Source: an uncultured Clostridium sp. (lineage in GTDB: Bacteria; Bacillota; Clostridia; TANB77; CAG-508). From it: DNA of 28,874 bases. Shown here piece by piece: positions 9,375 to 17,622 of this stretch. The notes beneath the pieces were generated by a model. That model had not been told where the DNA came from. It was given only the letters and a program-made list of their open reading frames with translations, and made no database searches. The stretch is from assembly GCA_900554565.1 (NCBI GenBank), contig USHX01000017.1, positions 1-28,874 on the forward strand, read 5' to 3'. Within the stretch, counting starts at the first letter, position 1, and each line of letters starts with the position of its first letter. Made by a program: the position numbers and the translations under genes.

Positions 9375-9462
9375 GCAGATGTGGCGGAACTGGTAGACGC
9401 ACAGGACTTAAAATCCTGCGGTTGAATAAACCGTGCCGGTTCGATTCCGGCCATCTGCACCA
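9375..9462 (+). tRNA. tRNA-Leu (anticodon UAA)
   Basis: Full class II tRNA. Acceptor arm GCAGATG pairs with CATCTGC. The anticodon arm is CAGGA-CTTAAAA-TCCTG with anticodon TAA, and there is a long variable arm and a T arm CCGGTTCGATTCCGG. Discriminator A and an encoded CCA end at 9462. It reads UUA, the dominant leucine codon in this AT-rich window. Confidence 0.97.
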
Positions 9463-9507
9463 TAGATTTATCGATGCATTATGTGCTATTGATAAATCTA
9501 TTTTTTT
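9462..9507 (+). terminator. Terminator after tRNA-Leu
   Basis: Eleven-pair stem ATAGATTTATC / GATAAATCTAT with an 18-base loop, followed by seven Ts. It starts on the last base of the tRNA. Confidence 0.8.
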
Positions 9508-9545
9508 ATTTGAAAATAATGGTGGCAGAATAAATGGAGGTTAAA

Positions 9546-10538
9546 ATGAAAAAAGATTATCCACCATATACAATTACTGATAAAATGTTAAATTTAGCAA
9601 CAAATATAATGGAAAAAATAGGTGAAGCTAATTACTTTGAAAGTATAAATAGATTTCCGGAATTAAGAAGAAAAACAAGAATAAAATCTATACATTCTTC
9701 ATTGGCAATTGAAAATAATCAGTTATCGTTATTTCAGGTTGAAGCGGTGATAAATGGAAAGAATGTTATTGGTGAACAAAAAGATATTCAAGAGGTAAAA
9801 AATGCATATAAAGCTTATGAAGAAATAGATAAAGTGAATCCATATTCAGTAGAAGATTTGAAAAAGATACATGGAATATTAACTTTTGCAATTGAAGATG
9901 ATAGTGGAAAATTTAGAAATCATGGAGAAGCTGTTTATGATGGAGATATTCAAATATTTATGGCTCCACCTCATAGAATGGTTCCAACATTAATGGATAA
10001 TTTATTTAATTGGATGAATGAAGCGAAAGGAGAAGTTAATCCTTTAATTTTATCATCAATTTTTCATTATGAATTTGTATTTATTCATCCTTTTTCTGAT
10101 GGAAATGGAAGAACAGCACGATTATGGCAAACAGCAATACTTGCAGATTGGAAAGATTTATTTAAATATATTCCAATAGAAAGTATAATAAGAAAACATC
10201 AAGAAGAATATTATACAGCTATTCAAAATTGTAATAATGTAGGAAATTCAAATGAATTTATTGAATTTATGCTAAAAATTATAGATGAAGCGGTTGATGG
10301 AATGATTTTAACATCTGCACAAGAAACTACACAAGAAACTACACAAAAAACTACACAAGAAAAAATAATTAATTTAATTAAGAAAAATCCAAGTATAACA
10401 CAAATTGAAATGGCTAAAGAGCTTAATTTGACAAGAGACGGTATATCATATAATATAAGAAAACTTAAAGAAAATGGCATAATTGAAAGAGTTGGATCTA
10501 CCAAAAATGGAATTTGGAAAATAAATATAACAGAATAA
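9546..10538 (+). CDS. Fic family protein with C-terminal winged-helix domain
   Basis: Fic (filamentation induced by cAMP) enzyme, 330 aa, probably an AMPylase that attaches AMP or another nucleotide moiety to a protein. The catalytic loop HPFSDGNGRTAR is complete (His near residue 181). An N-terminal inhibitory helix SSLAIENN (near 51-58) fits the [S/T]xxxE[G/N] rule, so activity is probably autoinhibited. A Thr/Gln-rich linker encoded by 12-base repeats (10319-10362) joins a C-terminal winged helix-turn-helix (KKNPSITQIEMAKELNLTRDGISYNIRKL), which may bind DNA. GGAGG lies five bases before ATG 9546, so I reject the in-frame ATG at 9534. The gene sits between a tRNA and a toxin-antitoxin-like locus, which looks like accessory DNA. 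The target is unknown. Confidence 0.92.
   Translation: MKKDYPPYTITDKMLNLATNIMEKIGEANYFESINRFPELRRKTRIKSIHSSLAIENNQLSLFQVEAVINGKNVIGEQKDIQEVKNAYKAYEEIDKVNPYSVEDLKKIHGILTFAIEDDSGKFRNHGEAVYDGDIQIFMAPPHRMVPTLMDNLFNWMNEAKGEVNPLILSSIFHYEFVFIHPFSDGNGRTARLWQTAILADWKDLFKYIPIESIIRKHQEEYYTAIQNCNNVGNSNEFIEFMLKIIDEAVDGMILTSAQETTQETTQKTTQEKIINLIKKNPSITQIEMAKELNLTRDGISYNIRKLKENGIIERVGSTKNGIWKINITE
10319..10362 (+). repeat. 12-bp tandem repeat in the Fic linker
   Basis: Three and a half copies of ACAAGAAACTAC (third with one change). They encode a (T-T-Q-E/K) linker between the Fic and winged-helix domains. Copy number may vary between strains by slippage in multiples of four codons, without breaking the frame. 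Confidence 0.85.
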
Positions 10539-10555
10539 GAATTTACAAGAAATAT

Positions 10556-10584
10556 TTGACAAAACTATAAAAAGAATATATAAT
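10556..10584 (+). promoter_or_regulatory. Promoter of a small RNA
   Basis: TTGACA (10556-10561), 17-base spacer, TATAAT (10579-10584), all consensus. It points into a stretch without a plus-strand gene that ends at a terminator 90 bases later. Confidence 0.75.
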
Positions 10585-10590
10585 AAAAAC

Positions 10591-10675
10591 AGAAAATGAA
10601 AGCCACAAATGTGGTTGCCAATAATATGTATAAAAAAACACATTGAAACCGGCAAGTTTACAGATGTGTTTTTTT
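10591..10675 (+). ncRNA. Putative antitoxin RNA of a type I toxin-antitoxin locus
   Basis: About 85 bases from the predicted start to the terminator. It begins AGAAAATGAAA, like the opposing toxin transcript. It contains the palindromic hairpin CCACAAATGTGG (10603-10614) and ends in the shared hairpin at 10632-10675. The patch AAATGTGGTT (10607-10616) reappears on the same strand as AAACTGTGGATT (10823-10834) in the toxin leader, so the two RNAs would be complementary there as well as across the terminator. This arrangement resembles the Fst/par family. The RNA is inferred only from signals. Confidence 0.5.
10632..10675. terminator. Bidirectional terminator between sRNA and toxin
   Basis: Outer stem AAAAAAACACAT / ATGTGTTTTTTT with an inner AAAC/GTTT pair, giving a U-tract on both strands. 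It ends both the plus-strand small RNA and the minus-strand peptide gene. Confidence 0.8.
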
Positions 10676-10687
10676 ATTGTCTATTTT

Positions 10688-10798
10688 CTATTTGCTTAAA
10701 AATACTATAAATATAATTAAGGCAAATACTATAATAGTTTCAACAACTAATGCGAATAAAAGTAAATATATTATTTCTAATAAAATAGCTTCTATCAT
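10688..10798 (-). CDS. Small hydrophobic peptide, putative type I toxin (36 aa)
   Basis: A 36-residue peptide starting MIEAILLEIIYLLL and ending IVFLSK, almost wholly hydrophobic with two Glu near the start and one Lys at the end: one membrane helix. AAGGTGG lies five bases before ATG. Its mRNA leader (10799 to about 10874) has three structures: GTGG-TTCG-CCAC (a UUCG tetraloop, 10850-10839), CACAG/CTGTG next to the ribosome site (10816-10830), and CCACTT able to pair with AAGGTGG. Such leaders keep toxin mRNAs stable and untranslated. The convergent small RNA and shared terminator complete a type I toxin-antitoxin layout. Size and context support the call, but toxicity is inferred and I cannot name a family. 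Confidence 0.6.
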   Translation of the reverse strand: MIEAILLEIIYLLLFALVVETIIVFALIIFIVFLSK

Positions 10799-10880
10799 AG
10801 CACCACCTTCTTACTCACAGATAAACTGTGGATTAAAAGTGGCGAACCACATCTGTTATTTTTCATTTTCTATGAATAAT

Positions 10881-10909
10881 AATATACAAGATATTTAATG
10901 AAAAAACAA
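10881..10909 (-). promoter_or_regulatory. Promoter of the putative toxin gene
   Basis: Minus strand: TTGTTT (10909-10904), 17-base spacer, TATATT (10886-10881). It predicts an mRNA beginning near AGAAAATGAAA, with a leader of about 75 bases. Confidence 0.55.
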
Positions 10910-10966
10910 GCGAACAACAAAATTTTTTTGTAAAATTTATAATATTCTTTAAGAAGTTCAAATGAG

Positions 10967-10995
10967 TTGACTAAAAAAAAGAAAAATCATATAAT
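10967..10995 (+). promoter_or_regulatory. Promoter of the TGS-kinase gene
   Basis: TTGACT (10967-10972), 17-base spacer, TATAAT (10990-10995). The leader is about 55 bases. Confidence 0.8.
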
Positions 10996-11055
10996 AGTTG
11001 TGTGAAAAATGCAAACACATGAATAAAGACTAAAAACATACAAGGAGGAAAATTT

Positions 11056-12696
11056 ATGAAAATACAATATAAAGATAAAATGTTAGAAGTAGAGGAAAAA
11101 ACAAAAATAAGTGAATTGTTAAAAAAAGAAATAGAAACAAGTGAATACATGATAGTAGGAGCAAATTATAACAATGAATATGTAGATTTAGACCAAGAAA
11201 TAAAAGAAGATGGAAAAATAGAATTAATAGACATATCTTCAAAAGAAGGAATGAGAATATATAAAAGAACATTAATATACATATTTGCAAAAGCACTTAA
11301 AAAAATGTATCCAGACAATAAAGCAACTGTAAACTATCAACTTGCAAATGCTACATATTGTGACATTGGAGAAATTGAGGTAACAGAAGAATTAGTGCAA
11401 AAACTAAATGAAGAAATGAGAAAAATAGTAAAAAGTGATTTACCAATAGAAAAGAAAATAATGTCAAGAGCAGAAGCAGAAAGATTTTATGAAGAAACAA
11501 AAACAGCAAGAGGAAAATTACAATATGACTTAAAATCAAATCAAAAAATAAAAATGTATTATTGCGAAGACTATTTTAACTATTGTTATGGAATACTTGC
11601 AAATCACACAGGAGCAATAAAAATATTTGAAGTTATAAAATATGATAAAGGGTTACTATTAAGATATCCAAGTATAGAAAAACCAACTCAATTACCCAAA
11701 TTAATGCAAAGCAGAAAAATAAGATGGGCATTAGATGAATATAATGACATTCATAAAATATTAAATATAAATACAGTGTATAAGCTAAACACAGCAACAG
11801 TAGAAAAAAGAATAAAAGATGTAATAATGCTAGATGAAGCATTACATGAAAAGAAAATAGCAAATATAGCTGATAGAATAGCAAGAAACAGAAAAATAAA
11901 AATGGTTTTAATAGCAGGACCATCATCATCTGGAAAAACAACATTTGCTCAAAGATTAGGAATTCAATTAAGATTAAATAAATTGAAACCAGTAACAATA
12001 TCAGTAGACAATTATTTTGTTGAAAGAAAAGATACACCTAAAAATGAAAATGGAGAATATAATTTTGAATGTATAGAAGCAATTGACTTAAAATTATTTA
12101 ATGACCATTTAACTAAGTTACTAAATGGTGAAGAAGTAGAAATGCCACAATTTGATTTCCATGAAGGAACCAAAAAATATAATGGTACAAAATTAAAATT
12201 AGCAAATGATGAAATACTTGTAATAGAAGGAATTCACTGCTTAAATGACAGATTAACAAGCAGTATACCACAAGATGAAAAATTTAAAGTTTATATAAGT
12301 GCCTTAACAGTACTAAATATGGATAGGTATACAAAAGTATCTTCAACAGATACAAGACTAATAAGAAGAATAGTAAGAGACTATCAATTTAGAGGATATT
12401 CAGCAAAACACACATTAGATACATGGCACTTAGTAACAAAAGGAGAAGTTGAAAATATATTCCCATTCCAAGAAGATGCTAATGCAATATTTAATACATC
12501 TTTGATATATGAATTAGGAGTTTTAAAAGGAATTGCAAAACCAATTTTACAAGAAATTACACATGATGAACCAGAATATGCAGAAGCACAAAGATTACTT
12601 GCAATGTTAAAATACATAAGAACAATACCAGATAAATTAGTACCAACAAACTCATTGTTAAAAGAATTTGTTGGCGGTGGAGATTTTAAATATTAA
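11056..12696 (+). CDS. Nucleoside (uridine-like) kinase with N-terminal TGS and ThrRS-like domains
   Basis: Fusion of about 546 aa. Residues 1-60 form a TGS (ubiquitin-like) domain. About 60-215 resemble the editing/SAD second domain of threonyl-tRNA synthetase (YCDIGEIEVTEE, KMYYCEDYFNYCYG). About 285-490 form a P-loop phosphoribulokinase/uridine kinase domain with Walker A GPSSSGKTT (near 291-299), SVDNYFVERKDTP, FDFHEGTKKY and VIEGIHCLND. The kinase motifs suggest nucleoside phosphorylation. The substrate and the role of the tRNA-synthetase-like part are not known to me. This architecture is common in Clostridia and Bacteroidetes. AAGGAGG precedes ATG. It has its own promoter and is followed by the RNHCP gene. 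Confidence 0.88.
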   Translation: MKIQYKDKMLEVEEKTKISELLKKEIETSEYMIVGANYNNEYVDLDQEIKEDGKIELIDISSKEGMRIYKRTLIYIFAKALKKMYPDNKATVNYQLANATYCDIGEIEVTEELVQKLNEEMRKIVKSDLPIEKKIMSRAEAERFYEETKTARGKLQYDLKSNQKIKMYYCEDYFNYCYGILANHTGAIKIFEVIKYDKGLLLRYPSIEKPTQLPKLMQSRKIRWALDEYNDIHKILNINTVYKLNTATVEKRIKDVIMLDEALHEKKIANIADRIARNRKIKMVLIAGPSSSGKTTFAQRLGIQLRLNKLKPVTISVDNYFVERKDTPKNENGEYNFECIEAIDLKLFNDHLTKLLNGEEVEMPQFDFHEGTKKYNGTKLKLANDEILVIEGIHCLNDRLTSSIPQDEKFKVYISALTVLNMDRYTKVSSTDTRLIRRIVRDYQFRGYSAKHTLDTWHLVTKGEVENIFPFQEDANAIFNTSLIYELGVLKGIAKPILQEITHDEPEYAEAQRLLAMLKYIRTIPDKLVPTNSLLKEFVGGGDFKY

Positions 12697-12697
12697 T

Positions 12698-12730
12698 AAA
12701 AAGAAAAGGCTTAAATTTAATTCTTTTTTA
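12698..12730 (+). terminator. Weak terminator or attenuator after the kinase
   Basis: AAAAAGAA (12698-12705) can pair with TTCTTTTT (12721-12728), ending in a T-run. The stem is almost all A-T, so read-through into the next gene is likely. Confidence 0.35.
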
Positions 12731-12765
12731 ATCAGCTTTATGTCTTAAGAGAGGAATGAAAAAAG

Positions 12766-13080
12766 ATGGAAATAAAAAATTTTACTAAAATAGATGAAGA
12801 ATTCACATGTGAACATTGCGGAAAAAAAGTAAAAAAGTTAGGATATTCATGTAGAAATCATTGTCCATATTGTTTACATTCAAAGCATGTTGACAAAAAT
12901 CCAGGTGATAGGGCAGAAACTTGTCATGGAGATTTAGAACCTGTAAGTCTAGAAATAGATGGCAAAAAGGGATATGTAATTGTATTTAAATGTAAAAAGT
13001 GTGGAGCAATACGAAAAAATAAGGCTGCAAAAGATGACAATATGGATTTGATTATAGACTTAAGTAGTAAGCAAGTTTAG
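12766..13080 (+). CDS. RNHCP domain zinc-ribbon-like protein
   Basis: Small protein (104 aa) with the family-naming RNHCP string in YSCRNHCPYCLHSKH. Three CxxC-type knuckles are visible: CEHCGK, CRNHCPYC and CKKCGA, plus an isolated Cys-His in ETCHGD. Together they suggest two zinc sites. The function of the family is not established, and nucleic-acid binding is plausible. AGAGAGGAATG precedes the start. The gene follows the kinase by 69 bases and is followed by a bidirectional terminator. Confidence 0.9.
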   Translation: MEIKNFTKIDEEFTCEHCGKKVKKLGYSCRNHCPYCLHSKHVDKNPGDRAETCHGDLEPVSLEIDGKKGYVIVFKCKKCGAIRKNKAAKDDNMDLIIDLSSKQV

Positions 13081-13111
13081 AGAATTTGAAATTTTTAAAA
13101 TGCAAAAATAA

Positions 13112-13146
13112 ACTCACAATTATAATAGTTGTGAGTCTATTTTTTT
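13112..13146. terminator. Bidirectional terminator between RNHCP and U32 genes
   Basis: ACTCACAA / TTGTGAGT (13112-13119 and 13129-13136) with a nine-base loop and T-runs on both strands. Confidence 0.85.
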
Positions 13147-15611
13147 ATATAGTTCTATTTAAATTACCATTTGTAAATTCTTTACCTTCAAATCTATTAC
13201 CTGATTTTACAGTGTTTATGATGTTATTTATTTCAGATAAAGATTCATCTAAAATATCAATTCTTGCAGAATCAATATTAAATTCATCAGGAGAGATAGA
13301 AGTTGTTTTACTATTATAAACTGTAGTTACAGTTTGAATGTTGTCTGGTAAAATTCTAAAATTCATATTAAGTCTGTCTTTTAAATAATATGTTTTTGAG
13401 TTTGTACATTCTAACTTACAATCTGGATAACATTTATTAGAATTTCCAAGTAGGCAATAGTTCATGTTAAGTACAGGTGCTTTGCCATAAACAATCAATT
13501 CTTTTTGTAAGTAATTATAATTACATAAACCTTCTAAAGTTTGTTTATCAGATTCGTAAGAAAGAGTAAATGTACTAATTCCTAGTTTTTTCAATTCCAA
13601 AACACTTTCAGAATTGAAAATATTAAAAGTATAGTTTGCTGTTAATTTAAAATGTTTGTCTAAGTCAGTAAATAAGCTATTTAGAAGCTTGATATTACCA
13701 ATGTTAGAAACAACAAATCCTTTTATCTCATATTTTTTTACTGCACTTTTTGCATTTGTGTAAAATAGATTTCTGTAATTTTCTTTTAAAATAGTAGGTA
13801 AATAAATTGAAAGTTCACCTTTTTTACTTAGTGTTTGTAATACTTGTTCATATTTTTTATTTACAAAATATTTTAATGGAATATAAATATTATCTACATC
13901 TTGTAGGGAAGAGTAGTCAATATTTTCATGTAAAATATTTAACAAAATTGATATTTTCGTATTAGAAGCTTTTTTTATATCAATTTTATTATTTGCAAAT
14001 TCTCTCATGCTATCTAAAATATTTTCTTTTTCATTTTCCTGAGTACAATTATCTGGCAATTTTCTATTTATTTGTGAAACTGCATAATTTTCTACCAATA
14101 AAAGTGCATTTCTCCTTAGTTCATTTAAAAGACTTAGTTTTGGTATAAATAAATTTTCATCTAAATCTATATCTATTGTTTTAAATTCATAAGGGGTAGA
14201 AGCGGTTTTAGATAATTGTTTGATAATTGTTTCTTTATCTAATGGTCTATTTTTAGCGATTTCTGGGATTACATCATCTAATCTATAAGTTATATTCATA
14301 TTTTTATAAACTTCTAAATTTTTATTATATGGTTTTATTGTTATTTCAATAGGTAAATCCTTTTTGATTTTCACATGTGCTTTTAAAGAAATTTTCTTAT
14401 TTTCTTTTGTATAACTTTCTGTAGCAGATAATAAAAGTTGTTTAGAAGACATTTTATAAATTTTATCTCCAGGTTTTATATTTCCTTTCATTCTACCAAT
14501 ATTAACAGTTTCGCCAATTTGAGTTTCTCTAATATTTTTTCCATTAGACATCAATTCAGAAATATTATAAGTTCCTTGTTCATTTTCTAAAGAAATAGTA
14601 TCACCGATATTTATTTTTTCGTTTAATTTCAATGTTATAATACCTTTGTTTTTATTATATTTTTGAACAATTCCCAAGTAAAGTCCCATATTATTTGGTT
14701 TTTCTTTGTAAATCAGTTTTTGATTATAAGAACTGTCCAAGTGACCACATGAAAATCCACCACGATTAAATACTTGCATTAATTCTTCTCTATCTTTTGA
14801 AGAAATTTTATAAGTTTCAGAAGAATAAGCAAGGTCAATATATTTTCTATAAATTCGTGTAACTGTTGCAACATAAGCAGGTGACTTCATTCTTCCTTCA
14901 ATTTTTAAACAAGTAACACCAGCTTTGATGAAAAATGGGATATAATCTAATCCGCATAAGTCTCTAGTGCTTAGTAGATATCCAGAATCTATTTTTTTAT
15001 CATTTTCTAAAAGTTCATATGGAAGTCTACAAGGTTGAGCACATTTACCACGATTACCAGATCTTCCGCCAATCATGCTTGAAAATAAGCATTGACCAGA
15101 ATACGAAATACATAAAGCACCATGTACAAAACATTCTGTTTCAATATTAGAATTATTACAAATATATTCAATTTCAGAAGTTGGTAATTCTCTTGAAAGA
15201 ACTACTCTTTTAAATCCTAATTCTTGTAAAGTTAAAGCACCATTTAAACTGTGAATAGTCATTTGAGTACTTCCGATGAATTGGTAAATCAGGAAGTAGT
15301 TCAATCAGTTTGGTTGCTAATCCAATGTCTTGAACAATTATTGCATCAATTCCAAATTCGTAAGCTTTTTTTGCTAATTCTAAAGCATCTTCAAATTCGT
15401 CATCTTTTATTAAAGTATTAAGAGTTAAATTTGTTTTTACTCCACGAATTTTAGCATATTCAATTGCATCTTTTAAATTATCTAAATCGAAGTTACTTGC
15501 AAAAGCTCTGGCACTAAATAAATTTGCACCAAAATAAACGCTGTTTGCACCATTTTGCACAGCAGCTTTTAAACATTCGAAATCTCCAACTGGAGCAAGT
15601 AAATCTATCAT
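13145..15611 (-). CDS. U32 family protein, RlhA-like with C-terminal DUF3656, one CGG-A +1 site
   Basis: Peptidase-U32 family member, about 821 aa after joining two frames. The N-terminal half is a barrel (LLAPVGDFECLKAAVQNGA, VYFGANLFSARAFA). The U32 signature follows, with conserved cysteines in ECFVHGALCISYSGQC, GKCAQPCRLPY and later YPDCKLECTNS. The C-terminal third matches the DUF3656 layout. This combination is that of RlhA, which acts in hydroxylation of 23S rRNA C2501 in E. coli, so rRNA hydroxylation is more likely than proteolysis. That is inference by architecture. I chose ATG 15611 (AGGTGA six bases upstream) over the GTG at 15620, which lies inside that ribosome site. The frame needs one +1 change at CGG-A (C at 15275) between LPIH and GSTQMTIHS. 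The unshifted frame ends at 15210. Confidence 0.88.
15272..15275 (-). other. CGG-A +1 recoding site in the U32 gene
   Basis: Minus-strand frame ATT CAT CGG A. Skipping C15275 gives GGA and LPIH-GSTQMTIHS, a conserved U32 segment. Unshifted, the frame runs 21 more codons before stopping. Confidence 0.82.
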
Positions 15612-15678
15612 TTTTATCACCTATTTTAATATTTTATAGTTTTCTTATGTACATTTTTACTAAAAATTTGTCAGTCAC

Positions 15679-15707
15679 ATTATAGCATTTTATAGGATAA
15701 AAGTAAA
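15679..15707 (-). promoter_or_regulatory. Promoter of the U32 gene
   Basis: Minus strand: TTTACT (15707-15702), 17-base spacer, TATAAT (15684-15679) with TG one base upstream of the -10. The leader is about 60 bases. Confidence 0.7.
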
Positions 15708-15766
15708 CAAAAAATGTAATTATTGATGACCAATACAAATAATTCCAAAATTAAACTAAGTAGGCC

Positions 15767-15795
15767 TTGAAAATTATGTTTACTTGATGTATAAT
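15767..15795 (+). promoter_or_regulatory. Promoter of the 15850 gene
   Basis: TTGAAA (15767-15772), 17-base spacer, TATAAT (15790-15795), divergent from the U32 promoter 60 bases away. Confidence 0.75.
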
Positions 15796-15849
15796 ATAAA
15801 CATATTCAAAATTGAATAAAGAACAAACTTAACATTAGGAAGACATCGT

Positions 15850-16254
15850 ATGGAAAAAACATCAGCTAAAGAAATTATTTGTTCAGTAGGTATGTGTGAA
15901 CGACCTGAGTATTATTTAGGTCGTGGAGCTAGAACTAGTGATTTGGATGGTAATAAACTTTATTCTATTTACCAAAAAATCACACAAGAAATAGGTGAGC
16001 AGCAAGCTAAAACATTTGTCAATATGATAAAAAAAATGAAAATGTTGTCTGCAACAAATTTTCTTAATGCATTTTATGAGCTAGAACAAAATAATTGGGA
16101 ACTAAACATATCAGAAAGAAATACTAAGAATTATGATGTAACAGAAGCAATAGCTTTTGCAACATTAAGTAACGTGATTTCTGGCAGAAATCAGAGAGAT
16201 GATACAGACTGGATAAAAAGTGTATTTTTACAAAAAATTAGATATGGAGATTAA
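15850..16254 (+). CDS. Hypothetical protein, 134 aa
   Basis: I do not recognise it. It is soluble with no signal peptide. It begins MEKTSAKEIICSVGMCERPEYYLGRGA and has mixed helical segments, including TFVNMIKKMKML and AIAFATLSNVI. Two cysteines near the N-terminus (IICSVGMCE) could form a disulphide or metal ligand pair. AGGAAG precedes ATG. It has its own promoter and a strong terminator, so it is a single-gene unit. It does use CGA codons (as in CERPEYY), which shows that CGA is an ordinary arginine codon here. Confidence 0.7.
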   Translation: MEKTSAKEIICSVGMCERPEYYLGRGARTSDLDGNKLYSIYQKITQEIGEQQAKTFVNMIKKMKMLSATNFLNAFYELEQNNWELNISERNTKNYDVTEAIAFATLSNVISGRNQRDDTDWIKSVFLQKIRYGD

Positions 16255-16276
16255 AAATAAAATGCAATAAGACATT

Positions 16277-16305
16277 AATAAGGGAAAAATCCCCTTATTT
16301 TTTTT
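16277..16305 (+). terminator. Terminator after the 15850 gene
   Basis: AATAAGGG / CCCTTATT stem (16277-16284 and 16292-16299), seven-base loop, and a run of Ts. Confidence 0.88.
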
Positions 16306-16334
16306 GAATAAAAATTTAAAAGCAGTGAAATTTC

Positions 16335-16364
16335 TTGACAAAAAATGAGAAAAAATGATATTAT
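16335..16364 (+). promoter_or_regulatory. Promoter of the cadherin-like surface protein gene
   Basis: TTGACA (16335-16340), 18-base spacer, TATTAT (16359-16364) with TG-A directly upstream (extended -10). It overlaps the upstream in-frame ATG at 16355, so translation must start later. Confidence 0.7.
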
Positions 16365-16396
16365 CTGAATATAAAAAATCGAAGGGAGAAAAACTA

Positions 16397-17578
16397 ATGA
16401 AAAGCAAAATAAAAAATATTTTAGGAATTACAATAATACTATCAATAATAATATTTAGTAGCAATACATATGCAGCAAATACAACCAATAGCAGTAATAC
16501 ATCAACAAACAGCAAAACAAATTCAAGTAGTAATAGCACATCAAATAAAGCAAACACTACAAATACAAGTAATAACACAACAAGTGGCACATCAACAAAA
16601 TCAAGTGATGCAACATTAAGTGATTTAGGAATAAAACCAAATGACTTTAAAGGTTTTAAATCAGGAACAACAAGTTACAAAACAACAGTGCCAGAAGATG
16701 TAGAAGAAGTTGAAGTATACGCAAAAACAACAAGCTCAAAAGCAACACTAACAGGAACAGGGAAAAAGAAGTTAGAAAAAGGAACAAATACAGCAGAAGT
16801 AACAGTAACAGCAGAAAATGGAACTAAAAAAACATATACAATAGAAATAACAAGAGAAGGAAAAAGTGAAGAAACAGCTGCAACAACACAAACAGAAGAA
16901 ACAACAGATTCAAATGAAAACATAGGTGATGGACTTTCAAGTTTAAAAATAGAAGATTTAAAAATAGAACCAGACTTCAAAACAAATGTATATGAATATA
17001 GAGTTAAATATATAGGAAAAAAAGATAAACTAGATATTGAAGCAAAAACAACAAATAGCAATTACACAGTTGAAATAACAGGAAATAGTGAACTAAAAGA
17101 GGGAGAAAACATCATAACAATTTTAGTTTCAGATGCTAATTCAAACAATATAGCAACATATCAAGTAATAGTAAATAAAAGCCTAGTAGATGAAGAAGCA
17201 TTAGCAAAAGAACAAGAGCAAAAACAAAAAGAAGAACAAAAAAAGAAAATGATGATTGCAGGAGGAATTGGAGCAGGTTTACTTGTTTTTATAATTGCAA
17301 TAGTTGCAATAGTGAAACATAGACAAAACAAAGCATGGGCAGAAGAATATTCAGTTCCATACTCAGGTTTAAATGATGATGAAGATGAATTTTTACAAGA
17401 GAATGAAGAAATACAAAACACAGTAAATGATAATCAAGAAAACGACTTTACTGAAGAACCACTAACAAAAGAAAAAGCAAGAGAAACATTTTTAAACAAT
17501 TACAATAATTCATATGATGAAATGGATGACTATGAAGAAAGACCTAGAAGAAAGCATAAAGGAAAAAGATTTAAATAA
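16397..17578 (+). CDS. Membrane-anchored protein with two cadherin-like beta-sandwich domains
   Basis: Extracytoplasmic protein of 393 aa. Residues 1-30 are a signal peptide or signal anchor (KNILGITIILSIIIFSSNTYA). A Ser/Thr/Asn-rich stalk follows to about 75. Two repeated domains follow with the cadherin-like beta-sandwich pattern: one from SDATLSDLGIKP to TYTIEITRE, the second from LSSLKIEDLKIEP to ATYQVIVNK. After a charged linker comes one membrane helix (IAGGIGAGLLVFIIAIVAIV), then an acidic cytoplasmic tail ending in RPRRKHKGKRFK. GGGAG precedes ATG 16397, and the promoter -10 excludes the start at 16355. Its role is probably cell-surface or envelope related. The partner is unknown. 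Confidence 0.82.
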   Translation: MKSKIKNILGITIILSIIIFSSNTYAANTTNSSNTSTNSKTNSSSNSTSNKANTTNTSNNTTSGTSTKSSDATLSDLGIKPNDFKGFKSGTTSYKTTVPEDVEEVEVYAKTTSSKATLTGTGKKKLEKGTNTAEVTVTAENGTKKTYTIEITREGKSEETAATTQTEETTDSNENIGDGLSSLKIEDLKIEPDFKTNVYEYRVKYIGKKDKLDIEAKTTNSNYTVEITGNSELKEGENIITILVSDANSNNIATYQVIVNKSLVDEEALAKEQEQKQKEEQKKKMMIAGGIGAGLLVFIIAIVAIVKHRQNKAWAEEYSVPYSGLNDDEDEFLQENEEIQNTVNDNQENDFTEEPLTKEKARETFLNNYNNSYDEMDDYEERPRRKHKGKRFK

Positions 17579-17582
17579 AATT

Positions 17583-17613
17583 AAAAGAAGTTCCAATACA
17601 GGAACTTCTTTTT
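17583..17613. terminator. Bidirectional terminator between the surface protein and micropeptide genes
   Basis: Twelve-pair stem AAAAGAAGTTCC / GGAACTTCTTTT with a six-base loop, T-run on the plus strand and a T-rich stretch on the minus strand. Confidence 0.88.
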
Positions 17614-17622
17614 GTTAAAGGA

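Noticed and set aside
9320..9544. A 74-residue open frame on the plus strand.
   Set aside because: It runs through tRNA-Leu and its terminator, so it is not a gene.
10677..10898. A 73-residue plus-strand frame in the toxin region.
   Set aside because: No ribosome site, and it is antisense to the small hydrophobic peptide gene, which has a proper ribosome site, promoter and terminator.
13145..15611. Calling the U32 protein a secreted collagenase.
   Set aside because: No signal peptide, and the U32 plus DUF3656-type architecture fits the RlhA rRNA-hydroxylation group better.
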